Assembly (NCBI GenBank): GCA_029641185.1
Contig: JAPWGK010000005.1
Coordinates: 2,232,001-2,296,000, forward strand
DNA length: 64,000 bases
Origin: Pseudofabraea citricarpa
Taxonomy: Eukaryota > Ascomycota > Leotiomycetes > Helotiales > Dermateaceae
Direction: 5' to 3'
The notes beneath the pieces were generated by a model. It was not told the DNA's origin. It worked only from the letters and a program-made list of their open reading frames with translations, and searched no databases. This document shows positions 11,836 to 23,704 of this stretch, in pieces; within the stretch, counting starts at the first letter, position 1, and each line of letters begins with the position of its first letter. A program made the translations under genes and the position numbers.

Positions 11836-12422
11836 GATTGACGTTCGTTGTCCTTTCAGGTGCAGCTGGGGCAAGGGTGTAAGAAAGGAGATTTGAGGAC
11901 ACACCAGCAAGAACAGAGGCTGCTCAAGTAGTGCTGGGAGAGCGACGGGGTATGTAGGTTAGAGATAGATCGAGTACCTGATGAATGAATCGCCAGGTGG
12001 TGGTTGTGGTTGATGTTGATGAAGGAGGAAGCATTCAGCTTTAGCAACAAAAATAACGGCTCTAGAAGTTCAGGCTCTTGCCAAACGGCGCTAAAATATG
12101 CGAGTTCGCGCTAGTCCCGACCAGGGTGGGAACTTTGTTTTCAGACTTCTAGAAACAAAGACACTCTGGAGGCCGCTGGAGTCTCACAAAGCATTGGCCG
12201 GTTGTGGGGAGCAGGTGTATAGTCATCACGGGTCCAGAAAGCATTGTCTCACGGTTGGTGTTGGGGATGTGGGAGCATTACCAGCGTTGCCCAAGAATGT
12301 ACCGTGGATACGGTTGCGGCTCTCGCCTTGTTGGGTTACCGAATTTAAGCCTGAGCATACTCTGTTCATACAGTAGCCATTTTTATCTCTTTGTTCTATG
12401 GAGCGCATCAATCAATATCGTC
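11836..12422. other. promoter region of the Tra2-like gene; 3' flank of glutaminase gene
   Basis: No coding sequence supported. The minus-strand leader of the RNA-binding protein must lie in the left part. Confidence 0.45.
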
Positions 12423-15108
12423 TCACAGCTCGTCATCGCGACCATTGCCGTGCCCATCCATCATCATCATCATCTTTGAGACATCATCTGCTATCGGATC
12501 CTCATCCAGAAACGAGAGACCAGCAACCGCCTTCCCGTCACATGCCCGTTCGAGAGCGAGGAACGCGAAAGAGCCCCCAACAACTGGTCGCGCTTTGAAA
12601 TTAATCCCCGGCCAGCCCGGATCTGTGTTCCGGTTAGTTGGAAAACAAGGGAATCTCTGGGGAACAACTCACTCTCGGTATCATAGAGATCCGTCATGGG
12701 AAGATCTGTACTTGGTGATTAGCAAATGTCTCAACGAGAGTTCATCCGATGTCGCATACCAGTTGTGGTTTCATTCACCCACAATGCAATCGACTGCACA
12801 ATCTCCTCTCGCACTGGCTTGGATGCAACCGCAACTGCAAAGAACTCCCAATCCGTCTTTGTGTATAGATGTCGGCTATCGAGTGGAAGACCATACTTTT
12901 GTCTTACTGCATGGTACCAGTCACTCTGCAGCTTGTATACCTTTTCATCCACGAAAGCCGTTCTCGATGCTGCTTCTTGAAGTGGCTTCTGGCTACTTGC
13001 GATGCTTTGTGACGAGCTTGACGGAAGATGGAAGCAGAGTAACGAATCCGTAAACAAGTTATACAACGTTGACCATGAGCCGTACCAAGAATAGGCCAGC
13101 TTGAAGTGGGTACCGTCTCGCGAAAGCCCATAGCCTCCTGGCTCTTGCCATTGTTTGATGTACACATCTGAGATGTTTCGGTAATATTTTGCTTCGGAGG
13201 TTTCTCCGACAAGTTCAGCAATCTCGCTCATGGCCCGAATACCAATGATGCCCTTGAGGGCAAGATTGGTCATGTTAGCCAAAGGACCAGCGAAGTCATC
13301 CGTGGACAATTGATGCTTAGGGATCAATGCCTCGCGAACAAGATAACCTGTCCACTGTTTGAGTAGTTTGTAGGACTTGGTGGCCCATTTCCGAGCTTGT
13401 CGTTCACCTTTGGAGTTGATTGGTCCCCCAAAAGAATCATCAAGTCCTTGGCTGTCGATATATAGAGGGAATGCTGATTGAGAAGAGCTTTCATGGAATC
13501 CTTCAGCACCCATGCTCGACCAGATGCTGGCTGGTTTTGTATCATATTTCAGTGCATTGGTAAGAGCAAGAGCCATGATCAGGAAGTTTCCAGATTCCTC
13601 CACTGGCATATACTCATCCCTGCCATCGGGATGCCCCGTCGCATTCGGGAAATGCGCGCCTAAGTCATGAATGCAGTAGTCGTTTGGATACTGGCCGCTG
13701 AGCTGGTACTCAATCAAAGGTTCCAAGAGGTATGCCAACCAGCGAGGATTTGTATATAAAAAGAAGGGAAAAGCTGGGAAGATGACATCGACCGTTTGGA
13801 AGTTTCCATTCGATGAAATCTCTTTTAGGAAGAGGATAGGGTCATCGGGTGTCCCAGCGAACGAGGTAGCTCCCAGGACTTGACGTGCGCTGAGTGCAAC
13901 GATGTCTTTGTAGTCCTCTGAACCGGACTTGAGAGCATCAGAGGCCAATTGATCCGAGTAATTGCTAGCAAGTTTAAAAGCATTGTCGAAATCGTAATAG
14001 TGATATCTCAACAGTTCGTCAGGATTCAAATAATACGAAGCCCAAAGAGGTCGCATGAACGTCAGTCCCCGAGCCGACGCGAATTGAACCACCGGATCTT
14101 GGATGTGTGCGATGGTGAAAAGCACACTATCGTGAGACTTCCCGCTCGAAGACGCGGTTGCATTCAGCTTAAACGACTTCGCAAAAGCAAATACTGGCTC
14201 CTCGTCCATGATCTTGCGGAACTCGCCGTCGACCACATTCTGAAGGGTTCCCGTTCGCGAGAATCGCTGGCGCAGCAGAGCCGACGTGCCGGCCTCATGA
14301 TTTACATCGGCCGGGCCTGTGAAGTGCAAGGTGCCCCACTCAGCTCGATCCGCATCTTCGGTCAGAAGCTGCTGTGTGCGCCTGCGTACTTTCCACGTCT
14401 TGAGAGGCGCCCTGGTTTTATCCTCGGGATCCTCTTCTTCACTGAAATACCACTCGATATCATTGCCTCGGTTGGCACTGACCCACAACCCATTGATATC
14501 AATGTAAATGTCGACATTGAACCCGCCGCTGACATGCACCGTCAAGTATGAGGCGGGTATCGATTGTCGCAGGGTGGAAGTTGGGGTGATGGGCGAGAGG
14601 AAGGAGAGGGTGACCTGCACCGGGTCCTGAGCAGCATTGGCAGCAGGTAAGGAATATGTGAGGTTTGTTGTCGAGGCATCATACGTTGCGCCGTGGTAGG
14701 TAGGGTAGGAAACGTTGAAGCTAGCACGCGGAAGGTCAGTAAGTGATTGAAGGTCGATTCCTATCGATTGTGAGCGACTCACCTCTCGCCCGTCCGCGGC
14801 AATGAATCGTGGGGTCTGCCCAGCAAGGGAAATACCGTATCTGAGCTCGGGACAGCAGCAAGAACCCCCAGACCAATCTACCAGCGCTTCTTTTAGCTAC
14901 GACAACCAGAGACGACGAGATGGCTACACACCTCTTGGCCGGTCCAGAAAATGGGCCAATGGTCCCACGGGTTCTGTCTCGCGGTGCCCAACCAGGCGCT
15001 CAAGTACGGGTTCCTCACGATCAAAGGTAGGACGGGCGGGGTCAGGGTTGAAGCTTCCACGGCAATGGCTGCGGAAGCAGCAGCTATGAGATATGACGTC
15101 CAGCGCAT
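12423..15108 (-). CDS. secreted glutaminase A-like protein (GtaA family)
   Basis: Predicted 821-residue extracellular protein of the GtaA family, which hydrolyses glutamine to glutamate and ammonia. Five exons on minus: 15108-14932, 14877-14783, 14720-12760, 12705-12673 and 12622-12423. All joins restore family-typical sequence: WPIFWTGQE joins GLGVLAAVP, then FPLLGRPHDSLPRTGE joins FNVSYPTY, and at the end TDLYDT joins GWPGINFKARPVVGG. The N-terminus (MRWTSYLIAAASAAIAV) is a signal peptide. The body carries the DUF5127/DUF4965/DUF1793-type glutaminase regions with motifs HDLGAHFPNATGH and RHLYTKTDWE. A Ser-rich stretch after TDSLLCFHLP (SSSSQSIASS and onward, about 25-30 residues) looks like extra sequence or an unspliced 60-nt intron. 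Exon 4 is only 33 nt. The tail beyond FLALERAC is longer than usual and Met/Asp-rich. Confidence 0.87.
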
Positions 15109-15771
15109 TGTGACGTAGGACAGGCGAGGTTCCGACTCAATGGCAGGCTCCTCATCCAACTAAGTAAGTATAAAGCACAAACGACGGGAGCATGAATATA
15201 TCCAAACGTGAAGTGACCTTCTCGAAACTGCTACGAAGATGAAGAGGAAAAAAGGTAGGAAGGGAGAAGAAGCCAAGGGAGCCCATCTGAAATTCGTCAC
15301 CAGACGTGACAGCTATGTTGTGGTTGGCTCGATCCCTGCTGATGTTTCGGGGTGCTTGTGCGGGTGCTAAAATGTGGGGTACTTGGGTACCTTACCAAAA
15401 CATAATTAATATGCCATGTTAATGCATATTTATGAACGCTGGTCTGTCTCCCCTCCATCTTTTCACGTGCGCCTTGTAACATGCAACGCCCCGCCTCGTG
15501 AAGCCCGTTCTCTTCAAGACAATCATGTAATATGTAGCTAGATAACCACTCCCAGGCCCCATCGTACGATGGCCAGTGTTACATACCAAGCAGGTGGGCA
15601 GCATAAAGCTGGCTGTGTACACCAGTGACCAGAGTGGTACTTGTGCTCTCTCTCTCTTTCTTTCTCTCTCTCTCGTTCTTTTACTCAAGGAGTAGTTATC
15701 ATATATCTATCTTGTTGTGCATCTCCGAGTCTAGTTCTCCTCTCCCCCTCCCATCCAGCCCAGCCGTGGAC
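15109..15771. promoter_or_regulatory. divergent intergenic region between glutaminase and SDR genes
   Basis: 663 bp between two divergent starts, with no gene supported inside. A long CT-rich pyrimidine tract at about 15646-15680 lies 90-125 bp before the SDR start codon. Such tracts are common just upstream of transcription starts in filamentous fungi. Confidence 0.5.
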
Positions 15772-16696
15772 ATGTCCATGCAAGGCAAGGTCGTCGCCAT
15801 CACGGGCGGGGCGTCAGGAATTGGTCTTTCGACGGCCAAGATCCTCTCCGCGCGGGGCGCAACCGTTGCCATTGCAGACATCAACAGCACCACGCTCTCG
15901 GAAGCCGAGTCGTACTTCGCATCCCAGAAGGCGCCGTTCATGACCACCAGGGTGGATGTCACTCAGCGATCCGACGTCGAGTCCTGGCTTGATTCCGTGG
16001 TCGAGAAGCATGGCCGTTTGGACGGGGCCGCGAACTGCGCAGGAATCATCGGGAAGCATCATCGCATCCGCCCAGTGGCCGAGATTGACGATGAGGAGTG
16101 GCATCGATTGCTGGCCATCAACCTGACCGGGACCATGTACTGCCTGCGCGCCGAGTTGAACCGCATCGTCGATGGGGGATCCATCGTCAACATCGCTTCC
16201 ATCCAGGGGATCATGGGTATGCGCCGAGTTGTCTCGGGATGGACGCCTGGAGAGAAGATCGTGTGCTGATTTGGGCCCAGGCTTTACGCGTGCGGGTGCC
16301 TATGTTGCGACGAAACATGCGGTTATAGGTCTCACCCGGTCGGCAGCGAAGGAGAATGGTAAGCAGATATTGCCTCCATGTTGATCAACGGCTTGCCTTG
16401 TTTACATGACGAAACCAAACAGGCGCGAGGGGTGTCAGGGTCAATGCCATCGCCCCCGGAAGCATCATCACGCCTTTGATGCACCAATCAGAAGCCACGG
16501 CCCAAGGGAAAGAAGCCCAGCCAGCGGCCATGTCGCGCATGGGAACCGCCGAAGAGGTGAGCTTCTTTTGTGTCTACGAAAGGGGCCAATATGCTGATTC
16601 GCAAAGATTGGTTACAACATTGCATTCTTACTCGGCCCAGAAAGCACATTTACCACGGGCGCGGTTCATGTTGCCGATGGTGGTTGGGCTTGTTGA
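15772..16696 (+). CDS. short-chain dehydrogenase/reductase
   Basis: Predicted 248-residue NAD(P)-dependent oxidoreductase of the classical SDR family. Four exons: 15772-16216, 16281-16358, 16423-16556 and 16607-16696. The Rossmann motif TGGASGIG sits near residues 10-18 and ADIN follows the second strand, with Asp favouring NAD(H). The catalytic Ser is in NIASIQG (about S143), and the Tyr-Lys pair is AYVATK (Y156, K160). The C-terminal FLLGPES and GAVHVADGGW are classical features. The length is normal. It most resembles FabG/glucose-dehydrogenase-like fungal SDRs; the substrate cannot be told from sequence. It is divergent from the glutaminase gene. Confidence 0.86.
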
Positions 16697-19101
16697 TGTG
16701 TACTCGTTCAGTCAAGTTCTCCTCATGTTGTTTCGAGCCTGGGGATTTTAACGAAGAGAGGAAGAGATCGGGAACTGGGTGAATTAGAGCTTCATGCCTT
16801 GAATCAGAACAACTTGACACGACAGAATGAAGCCACACAAAATCTGAACTGTGTACATACTTTGTAGTCCAGTGACATTTTCTTTTGTTTCAATGATGTA
16901 GCTTAATATCACACGCATACAGTGTCAACCCACTAGGTCGGTACTGCTACATGTTGCTGCGATGCACCTTGACTAGCAGGCTGGAGGATACAAGTTGATG
17001 TAATAATCTTTCTGTGCTTTCGAGTTGACATGCTGATAAGAAGGCTGAAGAATTGCATAGCATTGGCCTCACCCGACTCTCACTTGAACAGTTTGAAATG
17101 GAAAAGCACTGCAAGTCCAAGAACGACCCCTCCAGCCACGCACGGGCGATCGAACCACTCACCCTGGAACATCTGATTTCTCCCGAGTTTAGAGGGGGTG
17201 CTGGCTCACCTCACCAACTACAACAACGTGGCTCTAGACTTCCCTCTCTGCTTCAGATCTTGCCGAACCGAACCGATCTATCACCAGCCCCAGGGCAAAA
17301 TGACCAATGGGGGGTGAAGGCAAAGGTGGAGGGAGGGTAGCAGCAAGGCAGAAAACGAGGGTTGACAGATTGCAGATGAAGATCCTTACACAGCAACCAT
17401 CCGCGGCCTTCACTTGCGTTTGTTTAGTGTAACCCAAATGATAAGCTCGCTTAGCTCGGGGATGCAGGATGGACAGAGATGGGAAGAAGTTGGGCAGCTT
17501 GACGGCCGTGGCGGTTTCATGAAGAGTTGAAGAAGCAAAAAACGATGGAGAGGGGTAGGTGCATGACAGAATCCGAAAGGCAGGAGAGAAATTGTGACAG
17601 CGGGGCGGGTGTCTGGATTGGGGCACGTTCTAGTAAAACCCCTTTGTGTTATGCAAGTGAGTACGTCAGTCGGTGAGTGCCGATGCAAACTCCAAATCGT
17701 GACCTTGATCTCGATACGAAACATTCCATGACGACGATCATTTTGCAGCAGGGTAAAGTATGCTGAAGCCAAATTTCATCCGAGGAGTTGTTTGCAGAAG
17801 GCTCCAAAACAGGTGCTGTTCCAACGAGGAGCTGTCCGACTTCGGTTAAAGATACCTCTGGCCATGCAAGTAGCCGAGCAGTTTGCTGTCCTGTCAGAAT
17901 TACCAACCCATTTTCATGACGAACCGTAGAAGCCCAGAGAGCCTGACGAGCCAGGGGTAGCAACGAACGCGTTCATTCGTATATCTGGGCCATCGGGTTG
18001 CTGCAGCTTGGTCTGCAACGGCGCAAATCAAGTGGATCCTCAAGCTGGAAAACCAACCAGTGGGGGAATTCCTTCCATGTGGCAAGGGGAGTAGTATGAA
18101 AGTTGAGGTTTTGCTTGCCGAAAAAGAGGGAGTCCTCGACCAAGCCGTGACGGGAAGTCTTCATAATCTGGGCCGGAGGGAGCTCCGCATATTAAACAGT
18201 CCGTGTCGTGACAAGCGCAAGACAGATTTGGGTGAACTGCAGTGGGGAGCACCGTTTTTTGACCCGTTGCGGTTCCCTTCTTCGGCATCTCTGGAAAGAA
18301 GATGACCTGGTGTGAGAGTCGGGGGATCTATCATTCTTCCCCCAGCTAGCCAACGAGCGGGACCAGGACTCCGTCGAAGTTAAGTATTCTATAGCATAAC
18401 CTTTTGTCCTTGTCTTTCTCTTGCAGTCATTCTCGGCCACGAAGCTTTCCTGGGCTCCCCACTTAACCTGACTTTTGTTTTGTTGTTTTTGGCCTTTGCC
18501 CGTGAGTGGCCATAAGGAAGTGTCATCTGGTGATTTTCGCGAGTGTTTCAAGAGTGTCGAAAAGTTTGGTAAACCGGAAAGGGGAAACACTCTTACGCCC
18601 CAGGTAAGCCTTACCACTTGGTCGCTCTGCTGGCGGTGTGGCAAATATCATTTGTGACTCTTTCTTGAGTGGCTAACACATATATCCTATGGCATCTGCA
18701 GAGGAAAGATTCAGATATCTTCATCGGCTATCGACTTGAACTTGAACCTGGAAGCTCCTGCAGTATAGCGACTTTCCTGTCGGCTAAAAGGTATTGGGCT
18801 TAGCCTCTTCTTGCATGCTCGCCATATGCCAGACCGCTTCTCACGTTGTTTGGAGCATTGCTGCAGAGAAGCTGCATGAGAAGGAGCTTACAGGCGCCAG
18901 ACATTTTTGATGTGCAGCATACATCCGGATTGGAAGCAGGAGACATAAACGTCGCAAAGATACATATCTCAAAAAGGTTCCAAGCGGTGAAGCTTCAGCA
19001 AAATGTTTATCAACGCACAGCTCCGTCCTGTCTTGCACGGGTTTGAATCCTTTGTTCCCCAGAGGCCAGAATTCTTGCGGCAAAGAGGACGACTTATCAA
19101 T
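16697..19101. other. 2.4-kb gap, possibly a long spliced leader of the Myb-like gene
   Basis: Many short antisense and sense ORFs occur but none looks like a protein. Near its right end there is a good intron shape: CCAG|GTAAGCC at about 18603 and a CTGCAG acceptor about 100 bp further on, not tied to any ORF. That fits an intron in a long 5' UTR of the downstream DNA-binding protein gene, as known for several fungal developmental regulators. This is inference from position and splice-site shape only. Confidence 0.35.
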
Positions 19102-20842
19102 ATGACCAACAACGGAGTAAGTGCCTGGGCTGACTTCAGAGATGCTGCTTCGCTGGCATCAACACCCGAAAGCTGCTGGGATCACCATAATGATGACTTT
19201 GGTGATAATGAGAACAAGCCAGTAAGTCAACCGTTCGACTCAGTGAAGAGATGTGTACTAAGAACTTAGCCTACAAATGCATATCACAGATACTGTCAAG
19301 ACATGTCTCGTGTCTCTGAAGCTCAGAATCTGGGGCATCATCCAAGGGCCACTCCTTGTACCATGTATCAGGAAGAGATCCAGGGTGGTCGGCGGCCATC
19401 GACCTTGCGTGTCTGTGACGAACAGATGGTGGCAGGATTGAGTGTCTTTGATGGTCAGACAAGCTCACTCATTGGGCATGCTTCCCAAGACTGGGGTAGC
19501 AACACCAATCGGCATAACAACATAGCACAGACCATGAACAGCGGGAACACTCCCAAGAACCATGAGTACCAGCCACTGAGTGAGTCATGTCTTACATCTG
19601 TTCCATCAGCACTACCTGTGGCACAGCCTCAACCACAGTACCTACGAGCTGCCTGCTCAATTCTCGATGAATCCTTCGGTATACATCAGACGAGCCCAAA
19701 CACAGAGTACAGTGACTTCTCATCATCCACTGATACTTCCAAAGACCCTCTATCGCCGACCACGTACAATTTAGCAAGCACCCAGGGCAGCTCAACCAAC
19801 TCGCAGTGGTGGCCACCAACTGTTCATGACAGTACGGACCAATACCAACTTCCTTACACCTTGTCTGATCACGATGGACTCCCAAGGTTCCATGACCAAG
19901 CGCGCTCCTTAGAGACTTGGAGCAATGATGATCTCTCAGTTGGTTGGCCAACACAAGCATCCGTGCCAAGATACATGTCGCCGAAGCAATTTCCAGTGAA
20001 CAGATTCCATGCTGCGTCGTCTTCGTTCGGATCGAGCCAAGGTACATCCCACTCATTCAATGAATCTATTGAGGGTGATGCACGTTCAGATCTATCTCAC
20101 GGCAGAGGTTTACCAGCTACCGAACCAAGCCCTCCTAGAGAGATTCAACGACACCGTCATCGACACATGCTTCCGGATTCATCTTCCAGTAGCAGAAATG
20201 TCCCAGTTCTCCGAAGCAACGATTCCATGTCCAGCAAGAGCCGTAGCATGAGAAATCGTTCTCATGACTCGAAGTCGGCTAATTCAGCAGGTGCAAAGAC
20301 CAGCCATCGGTCCTCCTTGGAGAAGAATGAGTCTGTGACCCACAAAGCAGGTCTGAAGCGGCTTGAACCAAAGCTTAAAGACTACATTGAAAACGGCCCA
20401 AGTCCCGAAACATCACAGTCCATTCAGGCGCTACATCAACGTGAGGCAAAGGATGAGTTCCTCGTCAAGTCAAAGCTGGCTGGTATGTCCTACAAGGATA
20501 TTCGACGACAGGGAAAATTCACTGAAGCTGAGTCGACATTGCGAGGACGGTTCCGCACCCTAACCAAGCACAAAAATGCCAGAGTGAGGAAGCCAGAATG
20601 GAATGACAACGACGTAAGTAAATCATTTCATCGTATCAAGATCCCACTAACAGTCGTACCAGGTGCGGTTATTGAAGCGAGCGACGAGAAAATTGACCCC
20701 AAACCCAGGATGTTCTAGAGGTCGTATCCCATGGAAACAAGTGGCAGAGTATATTGCAAGCCATGGAGGCTCATATCACTTTGGTAATGCCACTTGTCGC
20801 AAGAAGTGGGATGAATTGCAGGGCTATGATGCCTCTGAGTGA
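19102..20842 (+). CDS. Myb-like DNA-binding protein
   Basis: Predicted 547-residue nuclear protein in three exons: 19102-19221, 19270-20613 and 20663-20842. Intron 1 has a perfect TACTAAG branch point; intron 2 is GTAAGT...CAG. About 370 residues of Ser/His/Gln-rich disordered sequence lead to a conserved C-terminal region. There GMSYKDIRRQGKF-x-EAESTLRGRFR, then KPEWND|NDVRLL, KIPWKQ-like IPWKQVAEYI and FGNATCRKKWDEL form tandem SANT/Myb-type helices. The first ATG upstream in frame is at 19003 and would add 33 residues. I chose 19102 because the extension looks unlike the rest, but either could be used. The family call rests on the tryptophan-spaced helices; target genes unknown. Confidence 0.78.
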
Positions 20843-21177
20843 AAGCAGATTGAAGGGTAACAACGCAGGCTTAAGAACTTAGCAGAGTTGTTTCTGTAAG
20901 TTGTTTGTTGTATGATAGGGTGCTGTATTTTCTTTGGGTGGTGGTTTCCAATATGTTCTTTGAATATAAATATAATTAAGGTCCGAATCGTTCAAATGTC
21001 CGCTCCTGTGGCACATCCACAGGACTGAATGATGAAGAACCGAGTGTAAATCGAGTCTGTTCGAGTCTAGCGTTCATGCGGCAAATAAAAGAATTTCCCA
21101 GCAGACGCATAAGGCGAAGTATCATTTGCTCTGTTCAAAGATGAATGCATTGGATACTACGCTTAAAGTGACTAAAG
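20843..21177. other. convergent 3'-3' gap
   Basis: Holds the 3' UTRs of the flanking convergent genes. I see nothing else in it. Confidence 0.5.
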
Positions 21178-22272
21178 TCATTCCCCAGATTGCTGAACGG
21201 CTGGAGGAATTCCAATGGCTTGGAGAACGCTCATAAGTTTCGCCTCGTCGTTTCTCAGAGCATCCCATTCTGGCTCGCTCTTGACCAGTAACGTACCGGC
21301 CAGGAGCGTGCCGTTGAGAGCAACAGGACCAACTGACTCACCATCTCTGGATTCTATACTTTTGCCTTCAGAAGTTCGAGGACATAGAACCATAGTTTTG
21401 TCCGTGAGTCCAATATTGTAGCTAATGAGCGAGGAATCACCATGTTTATCGTGTAGCTGTAAATCAGAAGATGGGTGCTCGTCTACAAACGATCGGGCTG
21501 CATCACACGCATTCTCATAGAGCTTTTTGTAGATAGAATGGAGTGTAGCAGCTGATGGCTCCTCTGGAAGGGGAGAGGAAAAGTAAGTAAACGGCAATGC
21601 TGAACATGTTAGATCCTTGCTTTCCAACATAGGTAATACAAACGTACTAGGTTCTGATATTGACATATCAAAGGGAAGTGAATCTGCCAATGGTTTCCAA
21701 TTATCATATTCCACGCCTTCCATCATCGACTGCACAGGCAAGAACTGTATATGTCTATGTGGCTGACTGGCTCCAGAGTGTTCTCCCGAATTGAAAAATG
21801 CGAATAGCTTTCCATGCTTCCGGTATGATTTCAAGCACTCGTATGCTGCTGCAAGATCTGACTCTTCTAACAAATGTGTCTGCTCTTTGAATTCCTTAGT
21901 GGCAAGTATGAAATGCTCTGGCACAACCGCAAACTTATTCAAAACAATGATGTGATTTGGAGGTAGCTCGCACACAAGCAGCGCTTTCGGTGGGTCATGG
22001 AAGGGGTCGAATGGCTTGCTATTGTCGCGCGGTTTATTCGACTTTGGTTTGTTCGCCAATGCTGGTGAGAAGCGGACTTGGAACTGTGCTTTGTGAGACT
22101 TGAAGTTTGAAGTGAATGGTGGGGAAGCTTGACGTACAGGAACTCTGCGCTCTCCGCAATGAACAATTGCCACCTGGGTTGGATAAAAGTTCAATTCATT
22201 GGCTGCCTTAGCTGCGTTGAATCTTTCTGCCACAAGTGCGGGTAAATTGCTGAGCGCTCTTGAATTAATCAT
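21178..22272 (-). CDS. Ap4A phosphorylase / ATP adenylyltransferase (Apa1/Apa2 type)
   Basis: Single-exon, 364-residue enzyme of the Apa1/Apa2 family. It splits diadenosine tetraphosphate with phosphate into ATP and ADP, controlling dinucleoside polyphosphate levels. The HIT-like catalytic motif QPHRHIQF lies at residues 170-177, with His172 and His174 as the key pair. Upstream are HIIVLNKFAVVPEHFILAT and FFNSGEHSGASQ, both typical of the family. The C-terminal domain has TYFSSPLP and SYNIGLTDKTMVLCPR. The length is normal and the start codon is unambiguous because the next upstream sequence is not conserved. It is transcribed convergently with the Myb-like gene. Confidence 0.93.
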   Translation of the reverse strand: MINSRALSNLPALVAERFNAAKAANELNFYPTQVAIVHCGERRVPVRQASPPFTSNFKSHKAQFQVRFSPALANKPKSNKPRDNSKPFDPFHDPPKALLVCELPPNHIIVLNKFAVVPEHFILATKEFKEQTHLLEESDLAAAYECLKSYRKHGKLFAFFNSGEHSGASQPHRHIQFLPVQSMMEGVEYDNWKPLADSLPFDMSISEPSTFVLPMLESKDLTCSALPFTYFSSPLPEEPSAATLHSIYKKLYENACDAARSFVDEHPSSDLQLHDKHGDSSLISYNIGLTDKTMVLCPRTSEGKSIESRDGESVGPVALNGTLLAGTLLVKSEPEWDALRNDEAKLMSVLQAIGIPPAVQQSGE

Positions 22273-22690
22273 GTTGGTGGGTGTATCGTGGTGGATTCAA
22301 GAGCGCGTCACAGCTAGATTGGTGGGTTATATCACGTGTAGGCTCTATCATTCCTCAGGCACCATATAAATGTAGTGGGTATAATTGCATGATAATCAGT
22401 ACAGGAACTACTACATGTATTTATTATAATTGATTCATATATAGTCAATAGCCTCGAGGAGCACCGGGGGTTTAGGGGCTGGCCCCTATAAAATAGCGCC
22501 ATATGATTATAACGTCACCTGATATAAGTATTTTCTTTTTTCAACTACGCCTCTCCTTATACGATTCTAAATAATACACATAAATCAATTGCTTCGTAGA
22601 GCCCCCAGAGGACCAGCCTATACTGAAGTCTTACCTTACGAGCGACTGGTAAGTTGAGTGAGTAGTACGCGTCGGTGATGGGCTGGTATA
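22273..22690. other. AT-rich gap with a GC-rich hairpin
   Basis: No gene is supported. Around 22469-22490 a perfect short inverted repeat (TAGGGGC - TG - GCCCCTA) sits in a GC-rich island that contrasts with the AT-rich flanks. A partly similar GC-rich block lies at about 22596-22622. They could be ends of a small decayed mobile element, but I could not define terminal repeats. Confidence 0.3.
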
Positions 22691-22923
22691 TTAAGCGAGT
22701 TGCTCTGATCTGAATCTGTTGAGCCAAGCTTGAACGGAGTTTAAAAAGAGCAGGGTACTATAGTTATTGGCTAGCTGGTGTTGTAGGAAGGCCTGAAAAG
22801 GTTGTGTAAATTGATTATCTGGGGTGGTTAGAAGAAGAAGAACTCCTATTGCGCAGAAACCCACAGCAACCTAAAAATAAGAGGCATTATTAGCCTGTCT
22901 TTCCCGTGCGTTACAATGCTCAT
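22691..22923 (-). CDS. possible small hydrophobic protein, 62 aa (tentative)
   Basis: Tentative two-exon gene on minus: 22923-22915 and 22870-22691. A 9-nt first exon (Met-Ser-Ile) is joined by a 44-nt GTAACG...TTTTTAG intron with a GCTAATA branch site. The second exon gives one strong hydrophobic N-terminal helix (VAVGFCAIGVLLLLTT) followed by an amphipathic region and a basic end (RFRSEQLA). The size and one-intron design resemble its neighbours at 23135 and 23705, but the sequence does not match them. Only the intron shape and the hydrophobic run support it. Confidence 0.3.
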
Positions 22924-23134
22924 GTTCTGGTTTACAAGGGCTAATTGATAATAGGGTGGTTGTTAGAACATCCTAGACACCGGCAACCGATAGGACTTCA
23001 AAGTGCTTTGATCTCACAGCTGTGATTACGTCGTTTTTTATTTTAGATATCTTTCTATCGTGGTTATCGAGAAAGTATTGCCCTCCCAGATATCCCGCCC
23101 TAATTCACCCAAATAAATGAGCTCGACTCAAACT

Positions 23135-23395
23135 CTAGCTTTCTAAATACTTCTTCTTCTCCTTGATAGATTCTTGCAAATTCCTAATCTCTTCCACCCT
23201 TTTTTGCTTCTTCTCCGTCAGCCATACGCTAGAGGTGGGCCTAAATAATGAAAATAGTAAGCACACTGATTTTTTGATAAGGTGCAGAGGTCTGTCTTAC
23301 CGAAAGACCAGAGCGCGTGTTGCCACAGCGGAGTATATCACCAGTTCCCAGATTTTGAAATCCAAAAATTTGTTGATGCGAGCTGCGAGACTCAT
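23135..23395 (-). CDS. small 'KYLES' family protein, copy 1 (unknown function)
   Basis: Predicted 66-residue protein in two exons on minus: 23395-23301 and 23240-23135. The intron is GTAAGA...TTTAG after exactly 95 coding nt (phase 2). The N-terminal half is hydrophobic, one likely membrane helix (IWELVIYSAVATRALVF). The C-terminal half is a charged helix ending EKKKYLES. A second gene at 29045-29318 encodes a homologue with the intron at exactly the same position and the same ending (REKYLES plus four residues). Conserved frame, intron position and ending argue that both are real genes. It is divergent from a 'MAIP' gene starting 310 bp away. I do not recognise the family. Confidence 0.6.
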
Positions 23396-23704
23396 TGTGA
23401 CAGACGAATACGAGATGTCGAGGAGGGTTGGCAATAGGGATGACTCGGATGAGTGAGTTGTGAAGTGAGGAAACACACATGTAGTTGTAGATATCTGTGC
23501 TTTTCTTTTCTTTTTTCAATATTTAAATACGACTAGGGCACCAAGTTTTTGGCCTTATGATTTTAGCATGCGTGTTAGCCCAAAATTATTAAGCATCGTA
23601 GCGAGCTACCTTGACCTCCCACAAGACTCTATTTCTTTCGCTTTGGAATTCTTCCAGAATACGATCTTTATCATCAACTGGCAATAAATTAATACATCTC
23701 TAAT
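23396..23704. promoter_or_regulatory. shared intergenic promoter region of small-gene pair 1
   Basis: 309 bp between the two divergent starts. It is AT-rich with TTTAAATA-like sequence near 23520-23526. No gene lies inside. Both genes must be driven from this interval. Confidence 0.4.

Noticed and set aside
17234..18644. Several minus-strand ORFs of 100-150 codons
   Set aside because: Overlap each other in different frames, no domain-like pattern, no consistent splice sites.
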